Shown here: positions 9,820 through 18,166 of the stretch, in pieces
Layout of the letters: each line of letters opens with the position of its first letter
Numbering within the stretch: the first letter of the stretch is position 1
Source of the DNA: Gloeocapsa sp. PCC 7428
Lineage (GTDB): Bacteria; Cyanobacteriota; Cyanobacteriia; Cyanobacteriales; Chroococcidiopsidaceae
Length of the DNA: 64,000 bases
Direction: 5' to 3'
NCBI RefSeq assembly: GCF_000317555.1
Contig: NC_019745.1
Span: 1,240,001 to 1,304,000 of the forward strand
Notes under the pieces: model-generated
Databases searched by the model: none
Seen by the model: only the letters and a program-made list of their open reading frames with translations
Told to the model about the DNA's origin: nothing
Made by a program: the position numbers and the translations under genes

Positions 9820-10650
9820 ATGAATCCTGACACAATCAATACACCAAATTCTAGAAGTACTAGTACGACGCAAGAAGCAATCTTACGTGCTGAAAATGTT
9901 TCAGTGACATACGGTTCTTTCCAAGCCCTACGCGGTGTCAGCTTAGATATCCCTAAGAATCAAGTCGTCGCTTTTATCGGTCCTTCAGGCTGCGGTAAGA
10001 GTACGCTAATAAGATGTTTCAACCGTCTTAATGACTTGATCCCTGGGACAAAAGTTGGTGGAAAAGTGACCTACCAAGGCGTTGACATCTATGGCGATAA
10101 AGTAGACCCAGTACAAGTACGCCGCAGGATCGGGATGGTGTTCCAAAAACCAAATCCTTTCCCTAAATCGATCTATGACAACATCGCTTTCGGTGCCAAA
10201 ATTAACGGCTACAAAAAAAGCGAAATGGATGAAATTGTCGAGCGATCGCTCCGCCAAGCCGCATTATGGGATGAAGTTAAAGACAAACTCAAAGAAAGTG
10301 GTTTATCTTTATCTGGTGGTCAACAACAGCGTCTGTGTATCGCGCGGACAGTTGCGATCGAACCTGATGTCGTTTTGATGGATGAACCCGCTTCGGCGCT
10401 TGACCCTATATCTACCCGTAAAGTAGAAGAACTCATTCAAGAACTGAAAGAAAATTACACAATTGTGATTGTGACGCACAATATGCAGCAGGCGACACGG
10501 GTTGCTGACTATACTGCATTTTTCAATGCCGAAGCTGAAGAGGGTGGAAAACGCTTTGGCTATTTAGTTGAGTACGATAGAACAGAAGCAATTTTCAATA
10601 ACCCGCAAGAAGAATACACGCGACAGTACGTCAGCGGCAGATTCGGTTAA
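9820..10650 (+). CDS. pstB: phosphate ABC transporter ATP-binding protein PstB
   Basis: The ATPase of the Pst importer (276 residues). Walker [10 protein letters not shown] is at residues 54-62, the signature is LSGGQQQR, Walker B is [12 protein letters not shown] and the switch histidine lies in IVTHNMQQA. The N-terminal 20 residues are a variable, Ser/Thr-rich extension. It closes the operon and is followed by a terminator-like hairpin. No phoU is present in the window. Confidence 0.96.
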   Translation: MNPDTINTPNSRSTSTTQEAILRAENVSVTYGSFQALRGVSLDIPKNQVVAFIGPSGCGKSTLIRCFNRLNDLIPGTKVGGKVTYQGVDIYGDKVDPVQVRRRIGMVFQKPNPFPKSIYDNIAFGAKINGYKKSEMDEIVERSLRQAALWDEVKDKLKESGLSLSGGQQQRLCIARTVAIEPDVVLMDEPASALDPISTRKVEELIQELKENYTIVIVTHNMQQATRVADYTAFFNAEAEEGGKRFGYLVEYDRTEAIFNNPQEEYTRQYVSGRFG

Positions 10651-10672
10651 AATTGCCATAAATAGCTGTAAC

Positions 10673-10709
10673 ACCTTGTCCATCTTCATTCGTTGTGACG
10701 AGGTTTTTT
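10673..10709 (+). terminator. Rho-independent terminator after pstB
   Basis: ACCTTGTC (10673-10680) pairs with GACGAGGT (10697-10704) across a 16-nt loop, with one G-U pair, and runs straight into a T-tract. It lies 23 bp after the pstB stop codon. Confidence 0.6.
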
Positions 10710-10795
10710 ATAAGCTTACTTGGTTTGTCAAAGTCAGTTTGTCACAAAAGAGCTTAGTGCATAATACTGTAGCTATGCCGAAGAAGCATTAGACG

Positions 10796-10841
10796 AGTCC
10801 ACGCAGGTGGACTTAGTTTTTGAGCCGCGACTTCAGTCGCC
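10796..10841. repeat. composite hairpin repeat, copy 2
   Basis: AGTCCACGCAGGTGGACT (10796-10813) is followed after 13 bp by GCGACTTCAGTCGC (10827-10840). The order and spacing are the same as in copies 7 and 8. Confidence 0.8.
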
Positions 10842-10865
10842 AGGCTAAAACCATTAAATAATTCC

Positions 10866-10883
10866 CTAACAAAAATTTGTTAG
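10866..10883. promoter_or_regulatory. 18-bp palindrome upstream of bioY, possible operator
   Basis: CTAACAAAAATTTGTTAG has perfect 8-bp arms around a 2-bp centre and lies about 90 bp before the bioY start. It could be a repressor operator. I cannot name the regulator; resemblance to BirA-type TTGTTAAC half-sites is only loose. Confidence 0.35.
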
Positions 10884-10971
10884 CCACAGTACCACAAGAC
10901 TTCTAAGGTAGTAGTAGATAATGAGATGATGAATCAAGCCGATTGGTACTCTTACTACGATCCTTACGAAT

Positions 10972-11565
10972 GTGAAGAAAATAGTGGCTGTTCCCCGTCA
11001 AATACTATGGTCTTTAGTTGGTTTACTCCTCACCATTGGTGGCACTTTTATCGAAGCACATTTTACGAGCGCCCCTTGGAGTTGGAACCATTACGGCATT
11101 CAGGCGACTCCTTTAGGAGTAACATATCAAATTGGAGCAGTGCTGCTTGTAGGTTGCTTAGGAGGTAAAACAGCTGGCGCACTTTCTCAAATTGCTTATA
11201 TCGTGCTTGGCTTAACTTGGCTACCTGTATTTTATCAAGGTGGCGGAATTAGCTATCTCAACCAGCCTAACTTCGGCTACGTGCTAGGCTTTGTTCCAGG
11301 AGCCTGGATATGTGGTTTTCTTGCCTTTAAAACTTCAAACAAACTAGAGTCACTTGCTTTTAGTTGTTTGTGTGGTCTACTAGCGATTCATTCAACTGGG
11401 GTAGGGTATCTTATTTTAAAGTATATTATTGGTGCGGGGTTTACACAATTAACGCTTTTAGAAGCAGTATTGAGATATTCTGTTTATTCGCTACCAGGAC
11501 ATCTAATCATTACTTGTGCAGTAGCAGTTTTATCTTACTGTTTACGATTCGTTATGTTGTACTAG
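10972..11565 (+). CDS. bioY: biotin transporter BioY
   Basis: The substrate-binding membrane S component of an ECF-type biotin importer (197 residues). Hydrophobic helices and the BioY-specific segments LGVTYQIGAVLLVGCLGGKTAGALSQ and YLNQPNFGYVLGF are present. The GTG at 10972 is weakly supported, as no clear ribosome binding site precedes it; a GTG at 10984 is a near alternative. No bioM or bioN (ATPase and coupling protein) is nearby, so it acts alone or uses a shared energizing module elsewhere. lspA follows 68 bp downstream and may be cotranscribed. Confidence 0.85.
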   Translation: MKKIVAVPRQILWSLVGLLLTIGGTFIEAHFTSAPWSWNHYGIQATPLGVTYQIGAVLLVGCLGGKTAGALSQIAYIVLGLTWLPVFYQGGGISYLNQPNFGYVLGFVPGAWICGFLAFKTSNKLESLAFSCLCGLLAIHSTGVGYLILKYIIGAGFTQLTLLEAVLRYSVYSLPGHLIITCAVAVLSYCLRFVMLY

Positions 11566-11633
11566 CTTCAAGTAGATTACTCTATTTTTTAGATTTTAGA
11601 TGCAATCTAAAATCTCAGCTTTTGTAAATTCTC

Positions 11634-12110
11634 ATGCGTGTAAAAAATCGTCTTTTCTGGATCGTTGCTGTTATTAGTTTAGTTATTGACCAGTTAACTA
11701 AATTTTGGGTAGTACAAAACTTTTATTTATCAGAAACCCAACCTCTCATCGAGGGAGTATTTCATCTCACGTATGTCACTAACACTGGTGCAGCTTTTAG
11801 CTTATTTAGTGGCAAAGTTGAGTGGCTGCGCTGGCTGTCTTTAGCTGTGAGTTTAGGATTAATGGCATTAGCCTGGTTTGGGGGAGTCATGCGGACTTTT
11901 GAACAACTAGGTTATGGATTAATTTTAGGCGGCGCGCTAGGAAATGGAATTGATCGCTTTGTGGCGGGAAGCGTTGTTGATTTTCTAGATTTTCGCCTGA
12001 TTCAGTTTCCTATCTTTAATTTTGCCGATGTATCTATCAATATTGGCATTATTTGCTTACTTATTGCTACATTTGCACAGCCAAAAGATACTCCTCGCAG
12101 AACTCGCTAA
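11634..12110 (+). CDS. lspA: lipoprotein signal peptidase II
   Basis: LspA cleaves the signal peptide of diacylglyceryl-modified prolipoproteins such as PstS just before the lipobox cysteine. The 158-residue protein has four hydrophobic helices, the conserved NTGAAFS motif near residues 50-56, and the catalytic aspartates D107 (in GNGIDRF) and D132 (in NFADVSINIG). Both are intact. It is followed by a strong palindromic terminator-like element. Confidence 0.95.
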   Translation: MRVKNRLFWIVAVISLVIDQLTKFWVVQNFYLSETQPLIEGVFHLTYVTNTGAAFSLFSGKVEWLRWLSLAVSLGLMALAWFGGVMRTFEQLGYGLILGGALGNGIDRFVAGSVVDFLDFRLIQFPIFNFADVSINIGIICLLIATFAQPKDTPRRTR

Positions 12111-12114
12111 AAAT

Positions 12115-12140
12115 AAGGGGATCTAAGCTTAGATCCCCTT
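12115..12140. terminator. perfect 26-bp palindrome after lspA, terminator-like
   Basis: The sequence AAGGGGATCTAAG is followed directly by its own reverse complement, five bases after the lspA stop. There is no clear T-tract, but between convergent genes it could end transcription from both sides. Confidence 0.5.
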
Positions 12141-12190
12141 AAAGTCAGTATTCGTTAGTTAGGACTTAAACCATGCCTTAGCGTTAATTC

Positions 12191-12829
12191 CTAAGGTGTC
12201 ACACCTTCACTAGGGCTGCTAGGTGCAACGCTATCGGTTCCAGGCGCAGGCATCATTGTTCCACCTGGTAGAGGCTCAGAAGGGCGAGATTCAATTTGGT
12301 CATCAATAGGCGCATTAGGGTTGGTGGGTGCTACTGCACCGTCCGGAGTTGTGGTGCTATCTGTGCCAGGTACTGGTGTTGTTGCATCTGGAGCATTAAT
12401 TGGGCTTTCAGGTGCTACTCGTGTACCACCACCTGTAGGAGATTCTGGAGGTAGCGTCGTGCCATCAGTTGGTCCTGCCGGTGGAGTCGTAGTATCTGGA
12501 GTTATCGTACCATCTGGTCCTGGCAGCGGTGTTACTGGTGGTGCAGTTGGATCGAGAGGAGTTGTACCTCCTGGGGTCGTGGGCGTTGTCGCATCTGGGG
12601 TAGTAGGCGTTGTTGCATCTGGAGTAGTTGTCCCTGTGGGTGCTGGACCTGTCAGCGGTGTACCACCTTCGCAACGTGAGTTGAGTGGGAAACGCTCGCA
12701 CAGAATTTCTAAACCTTGTGGTGAAAGCTCAATTTCTGGAGTTTGAGTTGTTGGTTCTTGAGCTAAAGCATTGCTAGATAATGCCAGAGTCAGAGCAGTA
12801 CCAAATAAACCTACGTATCTTATTTTCAC
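12191..12829 (-). CDS. Pro/Thr-rich secreted low-complexity protein
   Basis: A signal peptide (KIRYVGLFGTALTLALSSNALAQ) is followed by a short conserved-looking stretch with two cysteines (LEILCERFPLNSRCEGG) and then about 140 residues dominated by Pro, Thr, Gly and Asp. The low-complexity part includes near-identical DATTPTTP units encoded by imperfect 24-bp tandem repeats around 12570-12625. I prefer the GTG at 12829, preceded by GAGG, over the GTG at 12847. It is probably an exported, unfolded periplasmic or cell-surface protein. Function is unknown. Confidence 0.65.
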   Translation of the reverse strand: MKIRYVGLFGTALTLALSSNALAQEPTTQTPEIELSPQGLEILCERFPLNSRCEGGTPLTGPAPTGTTTPDATTPTTPDATTPTTPGGTTPLDPTAPPVTPLPGPDGTITPDTTTPPAGPTDGTTLPPESPTGGGTRVAPESPINAPDATTPVPGTDSTTTPDGAVAPTNPNAPIDDQIESRPSEPLPGGTMMPAPGTDSVAPSSPSEGVTP

Positions 12830-13319
12830 ACCACTTAACCTCAACACATTTTTTGGATCATTAAAACAGAGGAAAATATATCAAAAATCTACCCTAATGA
12901 GGATATATATGAGATCTTTGTATGCATAAGAAAGCTCCCTATAAGGAGAAGCATTGTCACAAGATAGTTTCAGGAAACCGATAATATTGTTTTATCGTCT
13001 TAATAAGTTTAAAGAATATATTAGCGATCGCGCTAACCAATCAATAACTTTAAAGCAAAACATGAATGTGTTAAAGACAGCTTGTAGCGAATCGTTTTGC
13101 TCAGTAACTATTATGAGCTTGTGAGTAAAATGTTTTCAGTAGATCAACATCGAGCTTCAAAAAATCTTCTCGGATGAAAGAAGCCGCTTTGGGCGCTGAG
13201 CTATGAGCGATCGCATCTCAATTACTGGAAGGTAAAAGACTAAATCATTTGCTGAGAAACTTCCTCATTTTTGCAATGAGTCAAAACTTTTACTGACAAC
13301 TTGGTAATGCAAACAGAAA
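12830..13319. other. intergenic region, divergent
   Basis: This 490-bp divergent region separates the Pro/Thr-rich gene from the FHA-PBP gene. It holds HIP1 sites but no RNA gene, repeat copy or clear operator that I can identify. Confidence 0.5.
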
Positions 13320-15584
13320 ATGAATCAACCCCAACCACCGCGCAAACCACAAACCGTTTTCGGACAGGTAACTCAAGCAGTAAAAACGATTCAAGCCAAA
13401 GTAGATTTTTCCAAACTAGCCCTCAAACCAAATGCTAGAGTCCCTGAGCTTTGGTTACAAGATGCAGGGGCTGATAAAGCCGAAGTTTATCCATTGCTTG
13501 GCGATCGCTATCTTCTCGGTCGCAGTTCGCGCTCTTGCGATATTGTCGTCCGCAATCCTGTTGTCAGCCAAATTCACTTATCAATTGCACGTCATCCCAA
13601 GCGGCGATCGCCTTTTGTGATCAAAGACGAAAACTCGACGAATGGTATCTATCGCGGTAAAAGACGCATTTCATCGCTAGCACTGCGTCACGGAGATATT
13701 CTGACACTTGGTCCGCCAGAACTTGCGGCAGCGGTGCGGCTACAATACGTCGATCCACCACCTTGGTATGTTCGAGCGCTTAATTGGTGTGCGTATGGTA
13801 TTGGTGGCGTGACGCTGCTTTTAGCACTAGGAATTGGGATTGAATGGACAAAGTTTTCTGTTGTCCCTTTACCAGGTGCGACACAAGCGCCCGTCGTTGT
13901 TTATGCGCGTGATGGAGAAACGCCCTTACGTCCACCGCGAACAACTTCTCACGTCGATCTACCACGATTATCAGACTTTTCGCCTTATCTACCCGATGCG
14001 GTTCTTGCTTCCGAAGATAGTCGCTTTAATTGGCATTTTGGCGTCGATCCGATTGGAATTCTGCGCGCCATAGTTGTAAATGTACGCGATCGCGAGTTTC
14101 AGCAAGGTGCAAGTACTGTGACGCAACAAGTTGCACGGAGTTTGTTTCGCGATTATGTCGGACCCGAAGATTCTTTAGGGCGGAAGTTGCGCGAAGCGAT
14201 TGTCGCGCTGAAGCTAGAAACGTTTTACAGTAAAGACTTTTTACTACGAACTTACTTAAACCGAATTTACCTAGGTGGAGACACTTTAGGTTTTGAGGAT
14301 GCGTCGCGATATTACTTCGATAAGGCGGCAAAAGATTTAACTTTAACCGAAGCCGCAACTTTAGTCGGAATTTTGCCCGCCCCGAACAGTTTCAATTTTT
14401 GTGGTGATGCGCAAAGTCATCAAAGTATTATCGATTACCGCAATCGCGTACTCACTCGCATGCTCGCGCAGGGGAGAATTAGCACAGAAGAGGCAAATCG
14501 CGCGCGGCGATCGCCTGTAGATGTCAGCCGTCGCGTGTGTGAAGAACAAGCAAACACAATCGCGCCCTACTTTTATAGTTACGTTTTTCAGGAACTTAGG
14601 CAAATCTTGGGCGAGCAACTTGCACGCGAAGGTAATTTTATTATCGAAACGCAGCTAGACCCCAAAATTCAAGCCCAAGCAGAAACTGCACTACGCAACG
14701 CGGTAAGTAACAGTGGCGGAGCGTATCGTTTTTCGCAAGGCGCAATCGTCACGCTTGATGCTGATACAGGCGCAGTATTAGCACTTGTTGGCGGAACTGA
14801 TTACAAAACAAGTCAATTTAACCGTGCTACGCAAGCACAGCGACAGCCAGGTTCAACGTTCAAGTTATTTGCTTATACCGCCGCCGTCGAGCAGGGAATT
14901 TCCCCCTACAAAGCTTATTCGTGTGCGCCTGTTTCTTGGAGAGGTCAGAGGTATCGTGGATGCGAACGCTCCAGTGGTAGTATTGATATGTATACTGGGT
15001 TAGCACTGTCTGAAAACTCGGTTGCTTTACGGGTTGCTCAAGATGTGGGATTGGATCGGGTAGTGCGGATGGCAAGGCGGTTAGGTGTAGAATCACCGCT
15101 CAATCCTGTACCTGGTTTGGTTTTAGGACAAAGCGAAACGACTGTCCTCGAAATGACAGGCGCGTTTGCAGCAGTCGCTAACGGTGGCGTATGGAATCGT
15201 CCGCACTTGATCAGTCGCATTTTAGACAGCAGCGATTGTAGTGATCGCCAAAACTTAAAAACTTGCCGTGAGATTTATTCTTTTGAGCAGAGTAATGATG
15301 CGAATATTCAGGCAATCCCGCCTAATGTAGCTGAGACAATGACTTCAATGTTACGCAGTGTTGTCCAGCGTGGCACAGGAAGAAGCGCCGCACTAGGGTT
15401 AGGTGTTGCCGGAAAAACTGGTACAACCGATGATAATCGCGATTTGTGGTTTATTGGTTTTATTCCCGATCGCCAGCTTGTGACCGGCGTTTGGTTAGGG
15501 AACGACAATAGTTCTCCCACAGCAGGTAGCAGCGCGATCGCGGCGCAATTATGGGGTAACTATATGCGTCAAGTTGTCCAGTAA
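13320..15584 (+). CDS. FHA-domain class A penicillin-binding protein
   Basis: This is a bifunctional peptidoglycan synthase with an added cytoplasmic sensor. The FHA domain spans about residues 57-143 (GRSSRSCDI, SQIHLSI, NSTNG) and binds phosphothreonine peptides in known members. A transmembrane helix follows (about 154-172), then the GT51 glycosyltransferase domain (SED with Glu222; GASTVTQQVAR) and the transpeptidase domain with SxxK (Ser502-Lys505), SxN (554-556) and KTG (689-691). All catalytic motifs are intact. The FHA fusion suggests control by Ser/Thr kinases (inference). It converges on the DUF4335 gene with a 3-bp gap. Confidence 0.92.
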   Translation: MNQPQPPRKPQTVFGQVTQAVKTIQAKVDFSKLALKPNARVPELWLQDAGADKAEVYPLLGDRYLLGRSSRSCDIVVRNPVVSQIHLSIARHPKRRSPFVIKDENSTNGIYRGKRRISSLALRHGDILTLGPPELAAAVRLQYVDPPPWYVRALNWCAYGIGGVTLLLALGIGIEWTKFSVVPLPGATQAPVVVYARDGETPLRPPRTTSHVDLPRLSDFSPYLPDAVLASEDSRFNWHFGVDPIGILRAIVVNVRDREFQQGASTVTQQVARSLFRDYVGPEDSLGRKLREAIVALKLETFYSKDFLLRTYLNRIYLGGDTLGFEDASRYYFDKAAKDLTLTEAATLVGILPAPNSFNFCGDAQSHQSIIDYRNRVLTRMLAQGRISTEEANRARRSPVDVSRRVCEEQANTIAPYFYSYVFQELRQILGEQLAREGNFIIETQLDPKIQAQAETALRNAVSNSGGAYRFSQGAIVTLDADTGAVLALVGGTDYKTSQFNRATQAQRQPGSTFKLFAYTAAVEQGISPYKAYSCAPVSWRGQRYRGCERSSGSIDMYTGLALSENSVALRVAQDVGLDRVVRMARRLGVESPLNPVPGLVLGQSETTVLEMTGAFAAVANGGVWNRPHLISRILDSSDCSDRQNLKTCREIYSFEQSNDANIQAIPPNVAETMTSMLRSVVQRGTGRSAALGLGVAGKTGTTDDNRDLWFIGFIPDRQLVTGVWLGNDNSSPTAGSSAIAAQLWGNYMRQVVQ

Positions 15585-15587
15585 CTG

Positions 15588-16538
15588 CTAACTTTGCCAG
15601 GGAGTCACCTGCAATACCCCGTCACGACCGAATACTACGCGAAACTGCGCGAGGGCTTCTTGTGCTGTTTCTGGAGTTGCGACGGGATAAACAAGTAAAT
15701 TAGGTAACGGAGTTTGTGCGATCGCATCGTTGGCAATCGCATTCGTCGATCGATATCCGACAATTGCACCATTAGCTGTGGTACTCACGCGGTAGATCAA
15801 ATCGTGATTGATCGCACGAGTTGTCCAAACGCGATTGATGCGGTTGTAGAGTGTTTGTTGCAGCCAGGCGATTTGTTCGGTGTCGGTAATTGCTGCGGCT
15901 AAATTACTGCTACGCGATCGCGATTGTGGTTGTGGTTCTTCGGGACGACGAACTTCGGGAATGGGGACGAAAAAGAATGCGATCGCCGCTAATGCTAAAC
16001 TCGACACTCCAACTGCGGCTGGTACGGCTTGTTTTGTTAACTGTGGCGTGTGTCCCGCATAGCGTTTAGAAACAGGAGCTAGCTGCAACGACATTGTGGG
16101 TAACGTTTGGCTATCCGCAAAAAATTGATCGACAGCTTCTACCAAATCAAACAGTTGTACTGTCGTTAAATCAATTGCTACAGGCGTAGACGCTGCTTCT
16201 ACACCAGGATTTGAGGCGTTTGAATGGACAATTAAGCGATGACGATTAGAATCAATTTGCTGCAATTGCACTAAACCTGACTCGTTTCGATGCGCTTCAG
16301 GATGGGGAACTTTGCTCAAAAATTCTTGGGCATAACCACTTACCGCCGTGACTAAGCTTTCAAAAAATTCTCGCCCTCCCGTCAACGGTTGTTTAGCTCC
16401 TGCTAAATGACATTCTGCATTCACCAACATCGAAAGCACGGGTCTAACACTTGGAGACTGCTCGTTTGTAGGCTCGCTTAAACCCTCTACAAAGAGAGTG
16501 CAATTAGGCAAACTGTACTTACGTTGAATTGTCTTCAT
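15588..16538 (-). CDS. DUF4335 family protein
   Basis: This cyanobacterial family of unknown function opens with the typical TIQRKYSLPNCTLFVEGL sequence. An N-terminal domain of about 170 residues is followed by one hydrophobic segment (AAVGVSSLALAAIAFFFVPIPEV) and a C-terminal domain of about 110 residues. The gene overlaps the DUF3038 gene by 4 bp (ATGA), so the two are translationally coupled and their products probably work together. Confidence 0.85.
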   Translation of the reverse strand: MKTIQRKYSLPNCTLFVEGLSEPTNEQSPSVRPVLSMLVNAECHLAGAKQPLTGGREFFESLVTAVSGYAQEFLSKVPHPEAHRNESGLVQLQQIDSNRHRLIVHSNASNPGVEAASTPVAIDLTTVQLFDLVEAVDQFFADSQTLPTMSLQLAPVSKRYAGHTPQLTKQAVPAAVGVSSLALAAIAFFFVPIPEVRRPEEPQPQSRSRSSNLAAAITDTEQIAWLQQTLYNRINRVWTTRAINHDLIYRVSTTANGAIVGYRSTNAIANDAIAQTPLPNLLVYPVATPETAQEALAQFRVVFGRDGVLQVTPWQS

Positions 16539-17161
16539 TCTACTTCCCCGTCAAACAAACTCATCCACAACCTCTGAGTTCCGGCAGTTCCAGTACAAAA
16601 TAGTAATTGTCCTAATAAACTGAGTGCGAGTTCGTTTAACTTATCATCAGAATTGTAAGCTAAGACTCCTGAACGGCGCGGGTTCATGCGGCTACGGAAA
16701 TGCGCGCGAAACCGCTCTAGGTAATTCGCTAAACGTAAGTTTTGCTCTAGAGGAATTTGCTTATCGCTCATCTGTTGATAAGCTAACAGCAATTGGCGTA
16801 ACAAAACTGTCAAGCGTCTTGCTATATGACACGCGATGACGACGAGCGCTTTTGCCTCAACAATACTTAACAAACGGCGTGTATGTGCTCTACGTAATGG
16901 ATTTGTACTGCGTAGCCGCCACAAATTCACCCGATTTTTGATAATGTCTTGAAGTTCTAGTTCTCGCGCTACATCCAGAAGAGCTTCAGAACCACCTATT
17001 TCTAGAGCTTCGATTGCTAGTAGAATCAAGTCAATTTGCAAACAGGTGCGGCGGGGACACCCTTTTTCTTCAATAGATGGATAAGGTAAATAATCTAAAA
17101 TCAACGGATTGGACTGGATAGCAGCCGCGTCTATTGGTACTACACTCACAGAAGCATTCAT
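16535..17161 (-). CDS. DUF3038 family protein
   Basis: A soluble, helical cyanobacterial protein of about 208 residues with the DUF3038 core (CPRRTCLQIDLILLAIEALE and the Arg-rich STNPLRRAHTRRLLS). Function is unknown. I choose the ATG at 17161; an in-frame start at 17203 would add 14 non-conserved residues. It lies upstream of, and overlaps, the DUF4335 gene, an arrangement I recall as common in cyanobacteria. Confidence 0.82.
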   Translation of the reverse strand: MNASVSVVPIDAAAIQSNPLILDYLPYPSIEEKGCPRRTCLQIDLILLAIEALEIGGSEALLDVARELELQDIIKNRVNLWRLRSTNPLRRAHTRRLLSIVEAKALVVIACHIARRLTVLLRQLLLAYQQMSDKQIPLEQNLRLANYLERFRAHFRSRMNPRRSGVLAYNSDDKLNELALSLLGQLLFCTGTAGTQRLWMSLFDGEVE

Positions 17162-17594
17162 GTTATCAAGCGATCTCGGGTGAAGAGGAATTTTGCCATA
17201 CAAACTTCCACTAGATTGCCAAATTACACGACAAAACGTCCACTTTTGGCATGGGGCAAGATCCCCTACTGGTTAAATTGACGGATCTTTGTATCAATTA
17301 GCTCCCAACTTCGCCGCAATCAAGCAGGAGGCTGAGGATCTGTCTACTGTAGTTCGCAAGTTGGAGTGAGATTCAGCGATTCTATGTTTGAGAATCATTT
17401 ACCAACTTACAAATGTCAGCAACAATTCAGATTTATCTAGATTTCTAGTGTACGATTTTTCAGGCATCATTGAGGAATTGGGAGTTAGGGAGTAGAAGCT
17501 ATAACCTGATAACCTTGTCTGACTCAATAAAAAATTAATTTTTTGTTGAGAACAACGTGCCACTTTACACTAAGTTACTCTTGGCAACACGCTT
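17162..17594. other. divergent intergenic region upstream of apt
   Basis: The region carries a 28-bp near-perfect AT-rich palindrome 44 bp before apt, listed separately. I see nothing else that stands out. Confidence 0.5.
17523..17550. promoter_or_regulatory. 28-bp AT-rich inverted repeat upstream of apt
   Basis: CTCAATAAAAAATT is followed immediately by AATTTTTTGTTGAG. The arms are complementary over 14 positions with a single T-G pair. It could form a hairpin in the apt leader or serve as a protein-binding palindrome. Confidence 0.45.
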
Positions 17595-18116
17595 ATGGAT
17601 CTCAAGTCCTTAATTCGTGATATTCCCGATTTTCCTAAACCTGGAATTTTATTTCGAGATATCACGACACTATTGCGCGATGCAGATGGCTTACGCTATA
17701 CGGTTGATTCCCTAACAGAGAAATTTCAGGCTGCGGATTTGACAGCTAATTATGTTGTCGGGATGGAATCGCGGGGCTTTATTATTGGCGCACCTTTAGC
17801 TTATAAATTGGGTGCTGGCTTTATTCCAGTTCGTAAACCAGGAAAATTACCGTCCTCGGTTCATGCTGTCGAGTATCAACTCGAATACGGAATGGATCGG
17901 TTGGAGGTGCATCAAGACGCTTTGCAGCCAGGTAGCCCAGTGTTAATCGTTGACGATCTGCTGGCAACAGGGGGAACCGCAAGCGCAACTGCCAAATTAG
18001 TACAACAGATCGGCTGCAAGTTAATTGGCTTTGGGTTTATTATCGAGCTACGGGATTTACAAGGACGACAACAGTTGCCTGATGGTGTACCTGTCATCTC
18101 GCTGGTTGAATATTGA
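17595..18116 (+). CDS. apt: adenine phosphoribosyltransferase
   Basis: Apt salvages adenine by forming AMP from adenine and PRPP in the cytoplasm. The 173-residue length is typical. The type I PRTase loop [17 protein letters not shown] carries the PRPP-binding acidic pair, and the N-terminal part shows [18 protein letters not shown] and the flexible-loop region RKPGKLPS. Start ATG 17595. Confidence 0.96.
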   Translation: MDLKSLIRDIPDFPKPGILFRDITTLLRDADGLRYTVDSLTEKFQAADLTANYVVGMESRGFIIGAPLAYKLGAGFIPVRKPGKLPSSVHAVEYQLEYGMDRLEVHQDALQPGSPVLIVDDLLATGGTASATAKLVQQIGCKLIGFGFIIELRDLQGRQQLPDGVPVISLVEY

Positions 18117-18166
18117 TGGTAACGAGATTGTCTTGACTTCACTCAGGCTACGAGCGAACTGCGATT

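Larger units (their letters stand above)
10651..10971. other. intergenic region between pstB and bioY
   Basis: From left to right this gap holds a terminator-like hairpin, a composite hairpin repeat (copy 2) and an 18-bp palindrome shortly before bioY. These three elements are listed separately. Confidence 0.6.

Noticed and set aside
10926-11168. 80-codon frame starting just upstream of bioY
   Set aside because: It is out of frame with bioY, overlaps it over most of its length and has no conserved features.
12321-12746. Long plus-strand open frame opposite the Pro/Thr-rich gene
   Set aside because: It is a shadow created by the biased codons of the low-complexity gene; its product is a Val/Gly/Ser repeat with no family features, and the minus-strand frame has a signal peptide.
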